A stretch of DNA of 64,000 nucleotides from Streptomyces sp. NRRL F-5135. Lineage in GTDB: Bacteria > Actinomycetota > Actinomycetes > Streptomycetales > Streptomycetaceae. The notes below the pieces were generated by a model. The model searched no databases. It was not told the DNA's origin and worked only from the letters and a program-made list of their open reading frames with translations. Shown piece after piece: positions 36,945 to 46,832 of this stretch (position 1 is its first letter; each line of letters starts with the position of its first letter). Both the position numbers and the translations under genes were made by a program. Location: positions 1-64,000 of the forward strand of contig NZ_JOHR01000011.1 in NCBI RefSeq assembly GCF_000719775.1. Reading direction: 5' to 3'.

Positions 36945-39728
36945 GTGAGTCTCCCGCGTACCCGCCGCACCCGCCGCGCTCCTTCCCCCGCCCGCCTGCT
37001 CCGTTTCCGCGCCCCGCTCCTCGTCTCCACGCTCGCCACCGGCGCGCTGGTCCTCACCGTCCCTCCCCTCTCGCACGCCGACGACGACCACGCCCCGGCG
37101 GTCCGCCCTTCCCCCGCCCGCGACGCCGACCGGTGCCGGGAGTCCGATCGCGGCTGGTCCCCCGCCGCCGTCCGCGTCGACCCGGCCGACAGCCACCACG
37201 CCTACACCGGCAACGGCTACCTCGGCGTGCGGATCCCGCCGTCCGGCTCCGGATACGCCGAGGAGGGCACGCCGACCGGCTGGCCGCTGTACGGCCCGCG
37301 CTACGACGGCTCCTTCGTCACCGGTCTGTACGCCCACGAACCGGCCACCACCGCCGGCCGGCAGGTGCTCGCCGCGCTGCCCACGTGGACGACACTGGAC
37401 GTGCGCGCCGGGGACGGGACGTCCGCCTCGGCCCCCGGCGGGCGGGCCCGGATCTCCGCCTACCGCCAGAGTCTGCTGCTGCGCTGCGGGGTGGTCGTCA
37501 CCCGGCTGCGCCGCACCACGGCCGACGGCCGCGCCACGGATCTGGTGTACGAGGTCCTCACCGACCGCTCCGACCCGCACGTCGGGGCCGTACGGCTGAC
37601 CCTGACCCCGCGCTGGAGCGGGACGGCGGTCATCGGCGCGGACCCGGACTGGCGCGGGGCACGGCGGCTCACCCGTACCGGCACGGACGGGAGCGCCGGC
37701 GCGCGCGTCGTGTCCTTCCGCGCGCACGGCACGGGAACGACGGGTGCCGTCGCCTCCGTCCTCCGGCTCCCGCGACCGTCCGGAGGCGCCCGTACGAACG
37801 CGCCCGGGGAGCCGAGCCGTACGGACTCCTCCCCGGCGCCGGGCACGATCCCCTCCGTGGCGCGGGCCGACGGTTCGCACACCGTCACGCTCCGGGCCGG
37901 CGTCACGTACACCGTCGTCAAGTACGTCGGCGTCGACACCTCCCGTACGGCCACCGCCCCGGGACCGGCCGCGCTCGGCGCCGCGCGGCGGGCCGCCGGG
38001 CGGGGCTGGGACGCGCTGTACGCCGCCAACGCGGCCGCCTGGGCGAAGCTGTGGGCGGCCGGCGTCGACGTACCCGGCGACCCCGCGCTCCAACTGTGGC
38101 TGCGGGCCGCGCGTTACGGCCTGCTGACGGCCGTCCGGGAGGGCGCCGCGGACAGCGTCGCGCCGGCCGGCCTGAGCAGCGACGACTACGCGGGCCTGGT
38201 CTTCTGGGACGCGGACACCTGGATGTTCCCCGGCCTGCTGGCCACCGACCCCGAACTGGCGCGCACGGTCGTGGAGTACCGCCACCGCACCCGCCCCGCC
38301 GCGGCCCGCAACGCCGACAAGCTCCGTTTCCAGGGCCTGTTCTTCCCCTGGACCAGCGGCGGCACGGGGGACGTCTGGACGGAGTGCCAGAGTTGGTACC
38401 CGCCGCACTGCGTCACCCAGAACCACCTCCAGAGCGATGTCGCCCTCGCCGCCTGGCAGTTCTACCTGGCGACCGGTGACCGCGCCTGGCTGCGCGAGCG
38501 CGGCTGGCCGCTGCTGCGCGGGATCGCCGAGTTCTGGGCGTCGCGGGTCACCGCCACCGCCGACGGCGGCTACTCGGTGCGGGAGGTGGCGGGCCCCGAC
38601 GAGTACAGCAACGGCGTCACGGACGCGGTCTTCACCAACGCGGGCGCCGCCACCGCGCTCCGGGCCGCGACCAGGGCCGCCGCGCTCGTCGGCGAGCCGG
38701 CCCCCGGATCGTGGACGCGGATCGCCGACCGGATCCGGATCCCGTACGACGCGGAGCGGAAGATCTACCTCCAGTACGCCGGCTACACCGGCTCCGCCAT
38801 CAAACAGGCCGACACGGTCCTGCTGACGTACCCCCTCGAGTGGCCGATGCCGGCCGGGGCGGCGGCCGCGACACTCGACTACTACGCCGCGCGCACCGAC
38901 CCGGACGGGCCCGCGATGACGGACTCGGTGCACGCGATCGACGCGGCGGTCGTCGGAGCGCCGGGCTGTGCGACGTACACGTATCTGCGCCGGGCGGTCG
39001 AGCCGTTCGTCCGGGGGCCGTTCGCGCTGTTCTCGGAGGCGAAGGGCGACCGGGCGGGCGCGGACGACCCGCTCTCCGGCTCGCCCGCGCAGGACTTCCT
39101 GACGGCGAAGGGCGGCTTCCTCCAGGTGTTCACGCACGGGCTGACGGGGCTCCGGCCGCGGGAGGACGGCGTACGGCTGGACCCGCTGCTGCCGCCGCAG
39201 CTGGCGGCCGGGGTCACGGTGCGCGGCCTGCGCTGGCAGGGGCGCGTGTACGACATCGCCCTCGGCGCGCGCGAGACGACGGTCCGGCTGCGGTCGGGCG
39301 AGCCGTTCACCGTGCACACCCCGGCGGGCGAGCGGCTGCTGGAGTCCACGCTCACGCTGCCCACCCGCCGCCCGGACCTGGCGCCGACGGACAACGCGGC
39401 CCGGTGCCGCGCGGCGACGGCGTCCTCGGAGCAGCCGGGCCGGTACGCGCCGGCCGCCGTGGACGGCAGCCCGGCCACCGCGTGGGTCCCGGCGGACGCG
39501 ACGGCCGCGCTCACGGTGGACCTGGGACGCACGGTGCCCGTCGCGTCGGTCACGCCCGGCTGGACGGGGCCGAAGCCCGCCGCGTACGAGATCGAGACGT
39601 CGCGGGACGGCGCGCGCTGGCAGCCGTGGCGGGCGGGGGCGGCGGTACGGCACGTACGGGTGCGGGTGCGCGCGCCGGCGGGGCGGACGCGTACGGGGAT
39701 CGGCGAGCTGACGGTGCGGACGTCGTAG
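36945..39728 (+). CDS. Secreted glycoside hydrolase family 65 enzyme (acid trehalase/phosphorylase type)
   Basis: 927 aa from GTG 36945, preceded by TACCGT with a 6-base gap (leaderless). Arg-rich N-terminus and hydrophobic LLVSTLATGALVLTVPPLS ending SHA form a signal peptide, possibly Tat-like. GH65 N-terminal beta-sandwich (YTGNGYLGVRI), then an (alpha/alpha)6 barrel with FWDADTWMFPGLL, the general acid Glu553 in GPDEYSNGV, and KQADTVLL. A C-terminal galactose-binding/F5-8C-like domain (SSEQPGRYAPAAVDGSPATAW) begins near residue 820. Probably cleaves trehalose or a related alpha-glucoside outside the cell; phosphorolysis cannot be excluded. Earlier in-frame codons are rejected. Confidence 0.88.
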   Translation: MSLPRTRRTRRAPSPARLLRFRAPLLVSTLATGALVLTVPPLSHADDDHAPAVRPSPARDADRCRESDRGWSPAAVRVDPADSHHAYTGNGYLGVRIPPSGSGYAEEGTPTGWPLYGPRYDGSFVTGLYAHEPATTAGRQVLAALPTWTTLDVRAGDGTSASAPGGRARISAYRQSLLLRCGVVVTRLRRTTADGRATDLVYEVLTDRSDPHVGAVRLTLTPRWSGTAVIGADPDWRGARRLTRTGTDGSAGARVVSFRAHGTGTTGAVASVLRLPRPSGGARTNAPGEPSRTDSSPAPGTIPSVARADGSHTVTLRAGVTYTVVKYVGVDTSRTATAPGPAALGAARRAAGRGWDALYAANAAAWAKLWAAGVDVPGDPALQLWLRAARYGLLTAVREGAADSVAPAGLSSDDYAGLVFWDADTWMFPGLLATDPELARTVVEYRHRTRPAAARNADKLRFQGLFFPWTSGGTGDVWTECQSWYPPHCVTQNHLQSDVALAAWQFYLATGDRAWLRERGWPLLRGIAEFWASRVTATADGGYSVREVAGPDEYSNGVTDAVFTNAGAATALRAATRAAALVGEPAPGSWTRIADRIRIPYDAERKIYLQYAGYTGSAIKQADTVLLTYPLEWPMPAGAAAATLDYYAARTDPDGPAMTDSVHAIDAAVVGAPGCATYTYLRRAVEPFVRGPFALFSEAKGDRAGADDPLSGSPAQDFLTAKGGFLQVFTHGLTGLRPREDGVRLDPLLPPQLAAGVTVRGLRWQGRVYDIALGARETTVRLRSGEPFTVHTPAGERLLESTLTLPTRRPDLAPTDNAARCRAATASSEQPGRYAPAAVDGSPATAWVPADATAALTVDLGRTVPVASVTPGWTGPKPAAYEIETSRDGARWQPWRAGAAVRHVRVRVRAPAGRTRTGIGELTVRTS

Positions 39729-39816
39729 CACTCGCGGCTCGCGGCTCGCGGCTGGCGGCTCGCGGGAGGTGAAGTGCGGCGGGCGCGGGCGGCTCACCGG
39801 GTCCCGGTGCGCCGGC

Positions 39817-40179
39817 TCACCAGGCCTCGGTGCGTACGAACGCCGCGGTGCGCAGCTGAAGCCACTCCGTACCGCCCCACGCGGCGAGCGCGAGCGCGGC
39901 GACGACGGCGAGGGCGGCCCTCCCCTCGCGTCCGCGGCCGGCCCGGGTGCGGGCGACGAGCGCCCAGGCGCCGAGCGCGAGCGCGGGCGTGCCGAACAGC
40001 GTCAGCGGCAGATCGACGTAGAGCAGGCTGAGGTCGCGCTCGTTCTCGAACGTGCCGCGCAGGCCGGGCGCGGCGCCGAGTCCCCATACGGCGAACCCGG
40101 TCAGGAAGCCGCCCACGACGGCGAGCGCGCCGCTCCAGCCGCTCGTCGCCGTGCGCACTCTCGATTCACTGTCGCCCAT
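39817..40179 (-). CDS. Small integral membrane protein
   Basis: 120 aa from ATG 40179. Three or four hydrophobic segments (SGALAVVGGFLTGFAVWGLG, LLYVDLPLTLFGTPALALGAW, AALAVVAALALAAW). The upstream DNA has no ribosome site on this strand, so the start is uncertain. Some codons upstream also stay open. No family recognised; likely a lineage-specific membrane protein. Confidence 0.6.
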   Translation of the reverse strand: MGDSESRVRTATSGWSGALAVVGGFLTGFAVWGLGAAPGLRGTFENERDLSLLYVDLPLTLFGTPALALGAWALVARTRAGRGREGRAALAVVAALALAAWGGTEWLQLRTAAFVRTEAW

Positions 40180-40309
40180 ACGAGGAGGGACGTGTGCGGC
40201 GGAGTTCCGGTTGCGCGGGCGACTTTCCGGCTTCGCCGGATGCCGGGCCCGCCTCGTACATACGCTGACCAGGAGGGACGTACGTAATGAATCGAGGTGT
40301 GCACGGCAC

Positions 40310-41155
40310 ATGGGAACGAGCCGCCAGAAGAAGCCCCAGCGGGCCCGGGACGCCGACCGTCCGGGCATCTGGATCGGGTACGGCAAACTCGTCGGACTGC
40401 TCCGGGAACGGGCCGGCCTGAGCCGGCAGGACCTCGCGGACGCCGTGGGGTGCTCGTACCGGCAGATCGCCTCGATCGAGGAGGGCCGCAGACCGGCGAA
40501 GCCCGCCTTCACGGACACGGCGGAGACGTTACTGAAGGCGGGCGGGGTGCTGGCGGTGCTCCAGGACCAGGTGAGCCTGGCCCAGCGTCCGCTGTTCTTC
40601 CGCAGCTTCTCGGCGATCGAGGCGGCGGCGATGGCCCGCTACTCGTACGATCCGATGATGGTCCCGCCGCTGCTCCAGACGGAGGCCTACGCGCGCAGGC
40701 TGATGGCCTCGCGCCTCCCGCCGCTCGACGGCGAGGACCTGGACCGTCACGTCGCGGCCCGCCTGGCCAGGCAGGCGCTGCTGACCCGCGGGAACCCGCC
40801 GCCGCTGCTGGTCTTCGTCATCGAGGAGAGCGTCCTGCACCGCCCGATCGGTGGCCGGGACGCGCTGCGGGAACAGCTCGGCCGGCTGCTGGAGTGCGGT
40901 CGCCTGCGCCATGTGGAGATCCAGGTCCTCCCCCTGATCCGGTCGGGCCAAGCGGCCGTGCACGGCCCCCTGGTGCTGGTGGAGACGGTGGAACGGGAGC
41001 AACTGGCCTATGTGGAGTCCTGGGACGGCGGCTCCCTGGTCACCGAACGGGCGGAGGTGAGCGACATCGCGATGCGCTTCGGCATGGTCCGCTCCCAGGC
41101 ACTGGACCCGGAGGAGTCGGCCCGCATGATCGAACGGGCGGCGGCGAAGCTGTGA
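40310..41155 (+). CDS. XRE-type regulator with DUF5753 (TTA codon)
   Basis: 281 aa. N-terminal helix-turn-helix (LLRERAGLSRQDLADAVGCS, YRQIASIEEGRR) and a C-terminal DUF5753 domain (MVPPLLQTEAYARRLMAS, PPPLLVFVIEESVLHRPIG, EVSDIAMRFGMVRSQALDP). This class usually works with a neighbouring DUF397 gene. Leu74 is encoded by TTA (40529-40531), the only in-frame TTA noticed in this window, so translation should depend on the bldA tRNA and be delayed to development. GAGGTG lies upstream of the ATG at 40310. Confidence 0.9.
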   Translation: MGTSRQKKPQRARDADRPGIWIGYGKLVGLLRERAGLSRQDLADAVGCSYRQIASIEEGRRPAKPAFTDTAETLLKAGGVLAVLQDQVSLAQRPLFFRSFSAIEAAAMARYSYDPMMVPPLLQTEAYARRLMASRLPPLDGEDLDRHVAARLARQALLTRGNPPPLLVFVIEESVLHRPIGGRDALREQLGRLLECGRLRHVEIQVLPLIRSGQAAVHGPLVLVETVEREQLAYVESWDGGSLVTERAEVSDIAMRFGMVRSQALDPEESARMIERAAAKL

Positions 41156-41485
41156 CGACGGGGACGTGTCCGATCGACCACCGGTGTGGCGCCCGGATCG
41201 GCGGGGCCGGGACAAACGCGTCCCGGCCCCGTCACCGGCCCGTCCCCAGTACGGGAGGAGCCCCGGCAGATCATGGTCGGCCGGCCCCGGCGAGATCTCG
41301 CGCGGAGACCGCACCGGTCACCGGCGTGCTCGGCCACGTCGAGGCAGGACACCCACGCTCCAGCACGTCCACACCGGCGGACAGCACCTGCGGGCACTCG
41401 CAGAGACGCCAGGCCCTCGCCGTTAAGGCTGCCTTGACGTGGTCAGCCGGTAGTTGCCGCCGTCGTAGCGGAACCGTGCCCCGCC
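41156..41485. other. Intergenic debris downstream of the DUF5753 gene
   Basis: No intact gene. On the minus strand, 41423 to about 41510 reads as a short protein-like tail ending in TTSRQP and TAA, possibly the C-terminus of a truncated gene. The rest is unassigned. Confidence 0.4.
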
Positions 41486-41638
41486 GTGCTCGACGACGAG
41501 AAACGATCCGGCCTACGGCTGATCTCCAGCCCGAAAGAGATCAGCCTGCTTCAGCAGCGGTATGCGAAACTGCGCTCGCAGGCCCTGCCCCCCGAGGACT
41601 CCGTGGGCCTGCTGAAGCGATTGCGAGGAGCGCTATGA
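41486..41638 (+). pseudogene. C-terminal remnant of a DUF5753-type regulator
   Basis: Reads VLDDEKRSGLRLISSPKEIS then LLQQRYAKLRSQALPPEDSV and GLLKRLRGAL, the usual C-terminal end of Scr1/DUF5753 regulators, with no HTH part upstream; an in-frame stop lies at 41435-41437. Its TGA overlaps the ATG of the DUF397 gene, the normal arrangement of such pairs. So a full regulator once preceded the DUF397 gene and its first ~80% was lost. Confidence 0.7.
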
Positions 41639-41820
41639 CCACGTCCGACCTGACCTGGTTCAAGAGCAGTTACAGCGGCTCGCAGGGAGACGACTGCGTC
41701 GAGGTGGCGCAGGGCACACAGGCGATCCACGTCCGGGACTCCAAGGACCTGCGGAGCCCCGAGCTCGCCCTCTCCCCCACCGCGTGGAACGACTTCGTCA
41801 GCTACGCCGCCCAGAACTGA
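41635..41820 (+). CDS. DUF397 protein
   Basis: 61 aa. Conserved core TWFKSSYSGSQGDDCVEVA, then VRDSKDLRSPELALSPTAWN and DFVSYAAQN. GAGGAG lies upstream of the ATG. DUF397 proteins act with DUF5753 regulators (WhiJ-like systems; possible antitoxin or co-regulator). Here its coupled partner is a truncated remnant; the intact DUF5753 gene 480 bp upstream may be the present partner. Confidence 0.9.
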   Translation: MTTSDLTWFKSSYSGSQGDDCVEVAQGTQAIHVRDSKDLRSPELALSPTAWNDFVSYAAQN

Positions 41821-41823
41821 CCC

Positions 41824-42639
41824 TCACGCCCCGGCCCGTGCCGGATCCGTCCGGCACGGGGCGGTGTCGTTCGCCTTCCTCAACCGCACGGAGAAGTGCG
41901 CGTGCGCGTCACGCATCTCCTTCTCTCGTTCGGCCTTGTAGAAGGGGGCGGTGCAACCCCCGGGGGAGGCTCGGGGCACTCCTTCTTCTGGTGCAGGGTC
42001 TCGTTGCGCAGCCGGGTGTCCAGGTGCGGGCGGCGCCGCTCCGTCTCGCCGCCTCGGTACGCCGGGCAGCAGGGAGTCGGTACGCCACTGGGCGACGTGG
42101 TCGCGGTGGGCGACGTGGTCGCGGTAGGTGGCGAGGGGTTCGCTGATCGCCTCCCTCCACGCGGCCCGCCCGGCGTCCAGGTGGGCGCGGGCCGCGGCGA
42201 CGGCGGCCGGGACGAGGGCCTGGAGCCGGTCCGGGTCGCCGGGGCCGCCGGTGCGGGCGGGCCTCGGGCCGGCCTTCGCGTCGTGCAGCGCGTCCGCCAT
42301 GGGACGCACCTCGGGCGTGCCGGTGCCGCTCCCGGTGCCGTCGGCGCCGAGCCCGGTCACGGCCATCCGAGGGCGTTGGAGTGGATGCCCTGGACGAGGA
42401 ACACCGGCCATGGCGGCCGGGTCGAGCAGCGAGATCAGGTCGGCGAAGGAGCGCTTGTCGCCGTTGTGCGGGGCCGCGCCGGCGAGGAGCAGGGCGTCCG
42501 TGCGCGGGACGAGGGCCTCGGCGAAGGCGCGGCGCCGACTGCCGGGGTTGATCAGGTTGTGGGACTCGTCGATGACGACGGCGTCCCAGCGGATTCGCGA
42601 CAAAGCACGAGGAGACCCGCCGCCGGGAACGCTACCCAC
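41824..42639 (-). pseudogene. Degenerate SNF2/DEAH-type helicase fragment
   Basis: Residues from ALSRIRWDAVVIDESHNLIN to FADLISLLDPAAM carry helicase motif II (DESH) and a motif III region in which the usual ATPHNG reads AAPHNG. Walker A and everything upstream are missing. After about 70 residues the similarity jumps to a segment like the far C-terminus (DPDRLQALVPAAVAAARAHL), with a local DHVAHRDHVA duplication, then loses frame. Relatives include large helicases of defence systems and HepA-like proteins; this copy cannot be active. Codon use becomes erratic toward the 3' end. Confidence 0.65.
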
Positions 42640-42711
42640 CAGGCGGGACGCCGGTGTACGGATGGTCGAAGCTCTGGCCTGAATTTCAGCCGAAGCATGC
42701 CTGTTCCTGGC

Positions 42712-43128
42712 TCAGTCGGCGGTGCCGGGTTCCACGACCCACTCGGCTCGCAGCCGGCTCACCGAGGCGATCATGTCGAAGTCGCCGTCGTAGTGCAGGA
42801 CAGTGGCCCGGTGCCGCTCGGCGGTTGCCGCGATGAGGACGTCGGCCAGCGACAGTGCCCGGTGAAAGCCGGCGTTCAGGGCCAGGCTCTGGATCTCCAG
42901 CGCCCGCTCGAACTCCTCGTCGTTGCAGGGAAGATAGTCGAGACCGCGGAGCAGGGTGCGCAGTCGCAGCGCCTCGGGCTTGCCGCGCGCCGAGTACAGA
43001 ACCTCGTACTCGGTCGGGGCGCATACCGCGAGGAGTCCGTCCCTGTCCAGCACGTCCAGCCGCGCCCGCACCTCCGGCTTGCCCCGACGGGCCAGCGCGG
43101 ACTTGTCGATGAGGTAACGCCCCTTCAC
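42712..43128 (-). CDS. PIN-domain ribonuclease toxin (VapC-like)
   Basis: 138 aa. PIN-fold acidic residues are visible: Asp8 in YLIDKSAL, a Glu in the APTEYEVLYSA segment, Asp in SLADVLIAATA, and Asp in HYDGDFD. GTG start overlaps the antitoxin stop by 4 bases. Such toxins cleave tRNA or rRNA when freed from the antitoxin. Complete length for the family. Confidence 0.88.
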   Translation of the reverse strand: MKGRYLIDKSALARRGKPEVRARLDVLDRDGLLAVCAPTEYEVLYSARGKPEALRLRTLLRGLDYLPCNDEEFERALEIQSLALNAGFHRALSLADVLIAATAERHRATVLHYDGDFDMIASVSRLRAEWVVEPGTAD

Positions 43129-43376
43129 GCCGCCGAGGCCCCGCCTTCACGCTTGAGCGAGCCGTCCGAATTCCGCGGCCCGGTCTGCGACCGGATCTCC
43201 GCGAACGCGTCCTCGAACTCTCCCTCGTCAATAGCGTCGAACAGTTCCCGGCGCAGCCGCAGCTTCACACCGTCCTCCATGGCCGCGCGCACTGCGGCGG
43301 CCTTGGTCTTCACGCCGTACACCCTCATCGCCTGCTCGACAATCTCGTCGTCCAGATCGATCACAGTCCTGGCCAT
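43125..43376 (-). CDS. Antitoxin of VapB type
   Basis: 83 aa. MARTVIDLDDEIVEQAMRVY is the standard ribbon-helix-helix start of VapB antitoxins, followed by TKAAAVRAAMEDGV. The C-terminal half would wrap the toxin. ATG with GGAGG upstream; coupled to the toxin gene. The pair probably autoregulates from the AT-richer region just upstream (43377-43440). Confidence 0.88.
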   Translation of the reverse strand: MARTVIDLDDEIVEQAMRVYGVKTKAAAVRAAMEDGVKLRLRRELFDAIDEGEFEDAFAEIRSQTGPRNSDGSLKREGGASAA

Positions 43377-43580
43377 CAGTTATCCCTCCGCAGATCGACA
43401 ACCCGGCAATGATATCAATTTCAAGACAGGAATGACATCAGGATGCGGGGGTGCCGAGGACACAGATCAGAGGCAGGCGTACAGCGCCGGATATCGATCA
43501 CCTTCCGGAGGTTTGAGCTTCAAGTTTGAGCGCCTCGCCCCAGGAGGCGCCCCGGCACAATCCCAGCACGGGAAAACCAA

Positions 43581-43608
43581 AGGGTCCGACCCCGAAGAGC
43601 CGGACCCT
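43581..43608 (-). terminator. ychF terminator with UUCG loop
   Basis: In minus-strand RNA a 12-bp stem (8 perfect pairs AGGGUCCG/CGGACCCU, then four pairs with two G-U wobbles) closes a UUCG tetraloop, followed by UUUGGUUUU. It lies about 47 bases after the ychF stop. A textbook factor-independent terminator, rare in this GC-rich DNA. Confidence 0.85.
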
Positions 43609-43654
43609 ATCTGACCTGCACGTTTGCGAGATCTACAACGTGATACGTCAGCCG

Positions 43655-44743
<1,089 letters not shown>

Positions 44744-45117
44744 GTTGGCGACTTCCTGGAGTGGGTACTGAGCGCGGCCCCGGCGGGCCCGATCCCCCAG
44801 TTTACGGGCGGCCCGCCGCGGCCGATGACCGGTTCGCCGCGCGGCGCCGCCCAGCGCCTCCCGCCCCGCGGCGCCTCATCGCGTACGGCCGCGGCGCCTC
44901 ACCGCGTACGGCCGCCGGGCCGGACTCCGCCTTGCCCGCCGCGCCCGGACTCCGGCACGGCGGTACGGGCCCGCCCGAGCGGTCCGGGGCCCGCCCGGGC
45001 GTCTCCGTGCCTCGAACGCCGGGGCAAGGTCGCTCCAAGGGCGTGTCCCATGCCTGATTCGTCCCCCTCCGGCGCCTACGTTGGTCCGGTGGAGCAGCAC
45101 AGGACGGAGCGGCACCG
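44744..45117. other. Divergent spacer, ychF and DUF6542 genes
   Basis: No gene supported. Contains a 23-bp tandem duplication with one mismatch (44868-44890 and 44891-44913). TACGTT (about 45077-45082) could be the -10 for the DUF6542 gene, giving a start site near 45089. Confidence 0.5.
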
Positions 45118-45918
45118 ATGGCGCAGCGCAGGACCCACCAGCCCCAGCGGCACCCCCGCCCGCAGCGCGCCCCGGCGCAGCGGCGCGCCATGACGGCGGG
45201 GGGTTCCCTGCCGGACAACGCCCTGCCCGCACGGCCCCTGCTGTCAGGTCCCCCGGCCGGCGGTGCCACGACGGGGCGGCGTGTGACCACGGGCCGCGCC
45301 GGGTCGGGAGGCGCCGTGCCGGGACCCGGCGGGCCCGGCCCGGCCGCGTGGTCGGAGGGGTCCGCCGACGGCGGCCGGGCCCGTGGCTCCCGGACCGGCG
45401 CATCCACCCGGGCCGGCGGGCCCACCCGGACCGCCGCCGTGTCCCGGCGGCGGGGGGCTGCCGGGCCGACGCGGCCGCGCGGCCTGCCCAACCCCCGGTT
45501 CACCGGGCTCGGCGCCGGGCTCTTCGCCACCGCCACCATGCTCTTCTGCGCCTACGCGGACCAGTTGCTCTTCGACGGCGCCCAGGCGGTGTACGGGGCG
45601 ATGTTCCTGCCGGTCAGCGCCGTGACCGCGCTGTGGGTACGCCCCGCCGACCTCGTGACCGCCCCGATCAGCGTGCCGATCGCCTTCGCGGTCGGGGCGC
45701 TCCCGATCGCCGGGGGCGCGGGGGGCTTCGGCGGACACGCGATGGCGCTCGTCACCACCCTGGCCGTGCACGCGGGCTGGCTGTACGGCGGCACGCTCGT
45801 CGCGGGTCTGATCGCGACCGTACGGAAGATCCAGGACATGGGCCGTCGCCAGCGAGCCCGGGAGGCCGCGGCCACCAGGGCGGCTGTCGCCGCCTTCCGG
45901 GCCTCCCGCCACGGCTGA
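45118..45918 (+). CDS. DUF6542-type membrane protein
   Basis: 266 aa from ATG 45118 with GGAG nine bases upstream. The first ~125 residues are Pro/Gly/Arg-rich and disordered; the rest has about four membrane helices (GAGLFATATMLFCAYADQLL, GAMFLPVSAVTALWV, APISVPIAFAVGALPIAG, ALVTTLAVHAGWLYGGTLVAGL) and a basic tail. Lies beside ychF in Streptomyces. An alternative GTG at 45089 in another frame closes after 34 codons, so the true N-terminus deserves caution. Function unknown. Confidence 0.75.
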   Translation: MAQRRTHQPQRHPRPQRAPAQRRAMTAGGSLPDNALPARPLLSGPPAGGATTGRRVTTGRAGSGGAVPGPGGPGPAAWSEGSADGGRARGSRTGASTRAGGPTRTAAVSRRRGAAGPTRPRGLPNPRFTGLGAGLFATATMLFCAYADQLLFDGAQAVYGAMFLPVSAVTALWVRPADLVTAPISVPIAFAVGALPIAGGAGGFGGHAMALVTTLAVHAGWLYGGTLVAGLIATVRKIQDMGRRQRAREAAATRAAVAAFRASRHG

Positions 45919-46040
45919 CACGTCCGGCCGCGCGCCCCGGCCGGGCCAGGGCACGCCTCGGCCACACGTTGCCGCGCCTGCCGACCGCGCGCGCCCGGAC
46001 CGGCCTCCCCGGACCTGCCGGGCCGCCCGTTCCACGTACA

Positions 46041-46078
46041 CGTGCCGGGTGCCCGACCGTTCGGGCGCGCGCGGCACG
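46041..46078. terminator. Hairpin between convergent DUF6542 and ppgK
   Basis: Outer arms CGTGCCG (46041-46047) and CGGCACG (46072-46078); inner perfect stem GCCCGA/TCGGGC with loop CCGT (46051-46066). Placed between two convergent stop codons, so probably bidirectional. Confidence 0.7.
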
Positions 46079-46094
46079 TCCCGGCGGGTGACGA

Positions 46095-46832
46095 TCAGCT
46101 CTCGGACGCCGCCATCGCCGCGCCCACGATCCCCGCGTTGTTCTGCAGCTCCGCCGGGACGATCTCGGCCCTGATGCCCTCGATCAGCGGCAGGAACTTG
46201 TCGGCCTTGCGGCTCACTCCGCCACCGATGATGAACAGCTCAGGCGAGAAGAGCATCTCCACGTGCTCCAGATACTTCTGGACCCGGTGCGCCCAGTGGT
46301 GCCAGCTGAGGTCCTCGTCCTCCTTGACCTTGGTCGACGCGTGCTTCTCCGCCTCGTGGCCGTGCAGCTCCAGATGTCCCAGCTCCGTGTTGGGCACGAG
46401 CTTGCCGTCGATGAAGAGCGCACTGCCGATGCCCGTACCGAAGGTCAGCAGGAAGACCACACCCTTGCGGCCCCGCCCCGCGCCGAACGCCATCTCCGCG
46501 ACGCCTGCCGCGTCCGCGTCGTTCAGGACACTGACCCGCTGCCCCAGCCGGTCGCCGAGCAGCTCGCCCGCGTCCGTGTCGATCCACGACTTGTCGACAT
46601 TGGCGGCCGTACGGATCACGGACCCGGTGACCACCCCGGGGAAGGTGACGCCCACCGGGCCCGCCCAGCCGAAGTGCCGCACCACCTCCACCACGCCGTC
46701 GGCGACGCCGTCGGGCGTCGCCGGGTGCGGGGTGAGCACTTTGTGCCGCGGCTCGGCCAGGTCGCCGCGGTCCAGGTCAACGGGCGCGCCTTTGATGCCC
46801 GAGCCGCCGATGTCCACTCCGAAGACGTTCAT
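46095..46832 (-). CDS. ppgK: Polyphosphate glucokinase
   Basis: 245 aa ROK-family kinase that phosphorylates glucose using polyphosphate (or ATP). DIGGSGIKGAPVDL is the phosphate-1 motif, TFPGVVTG and LNDADAAGVAE carry the catalytic Asp, FGTGIGSALF the second phosphate motif, then ELGHLELHGHEAEKHAS, characteristic of PpgK. ATG 46832 has TAACGT 7 bases upstream and no ribosome site (leaderless). Feeds glucose into glycolysis and glycogen or trehalose synthesis. Confidence 0.93.
   Translation of the reverse strand: MNVFGVDIGGSGIKGAPVDLDRGDLAEPRHKVLTPHPATPDGVADGVVEVVRHFGWAGPVGVTFPGVVTGSVIRTAANVDKSWIDTDAGELLGDRLGQRVSVLNDADAAGVAEMAFGAGRGRKGVVFLLTFGTGIGSALFIDGKLVPNTELGHLELHGHEAEKHASTKVKEDEDLSWHHWAHRVQKYLEHVEMLFSPELFIIGGGVSRKADKFLPLIEGIRAEIVPAELQNNAGIVGAAMAASES

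Noticed and set aside
36615..39797. 1060-codon minus-strand ORF
   Set aside because: Antisense to the GH65 gene, Arg/Pro/Gly-rich with no motif.
45089..45193. GTG ORF directly after a TACGTT -10 as the real start of the DUF6542 gene
   Set aside because: It is in another frame and closes after 34 codons; the ATG at 45118 has its own ribosome site. A frameshift in this GC-rich stretch remains possible but is not supported.
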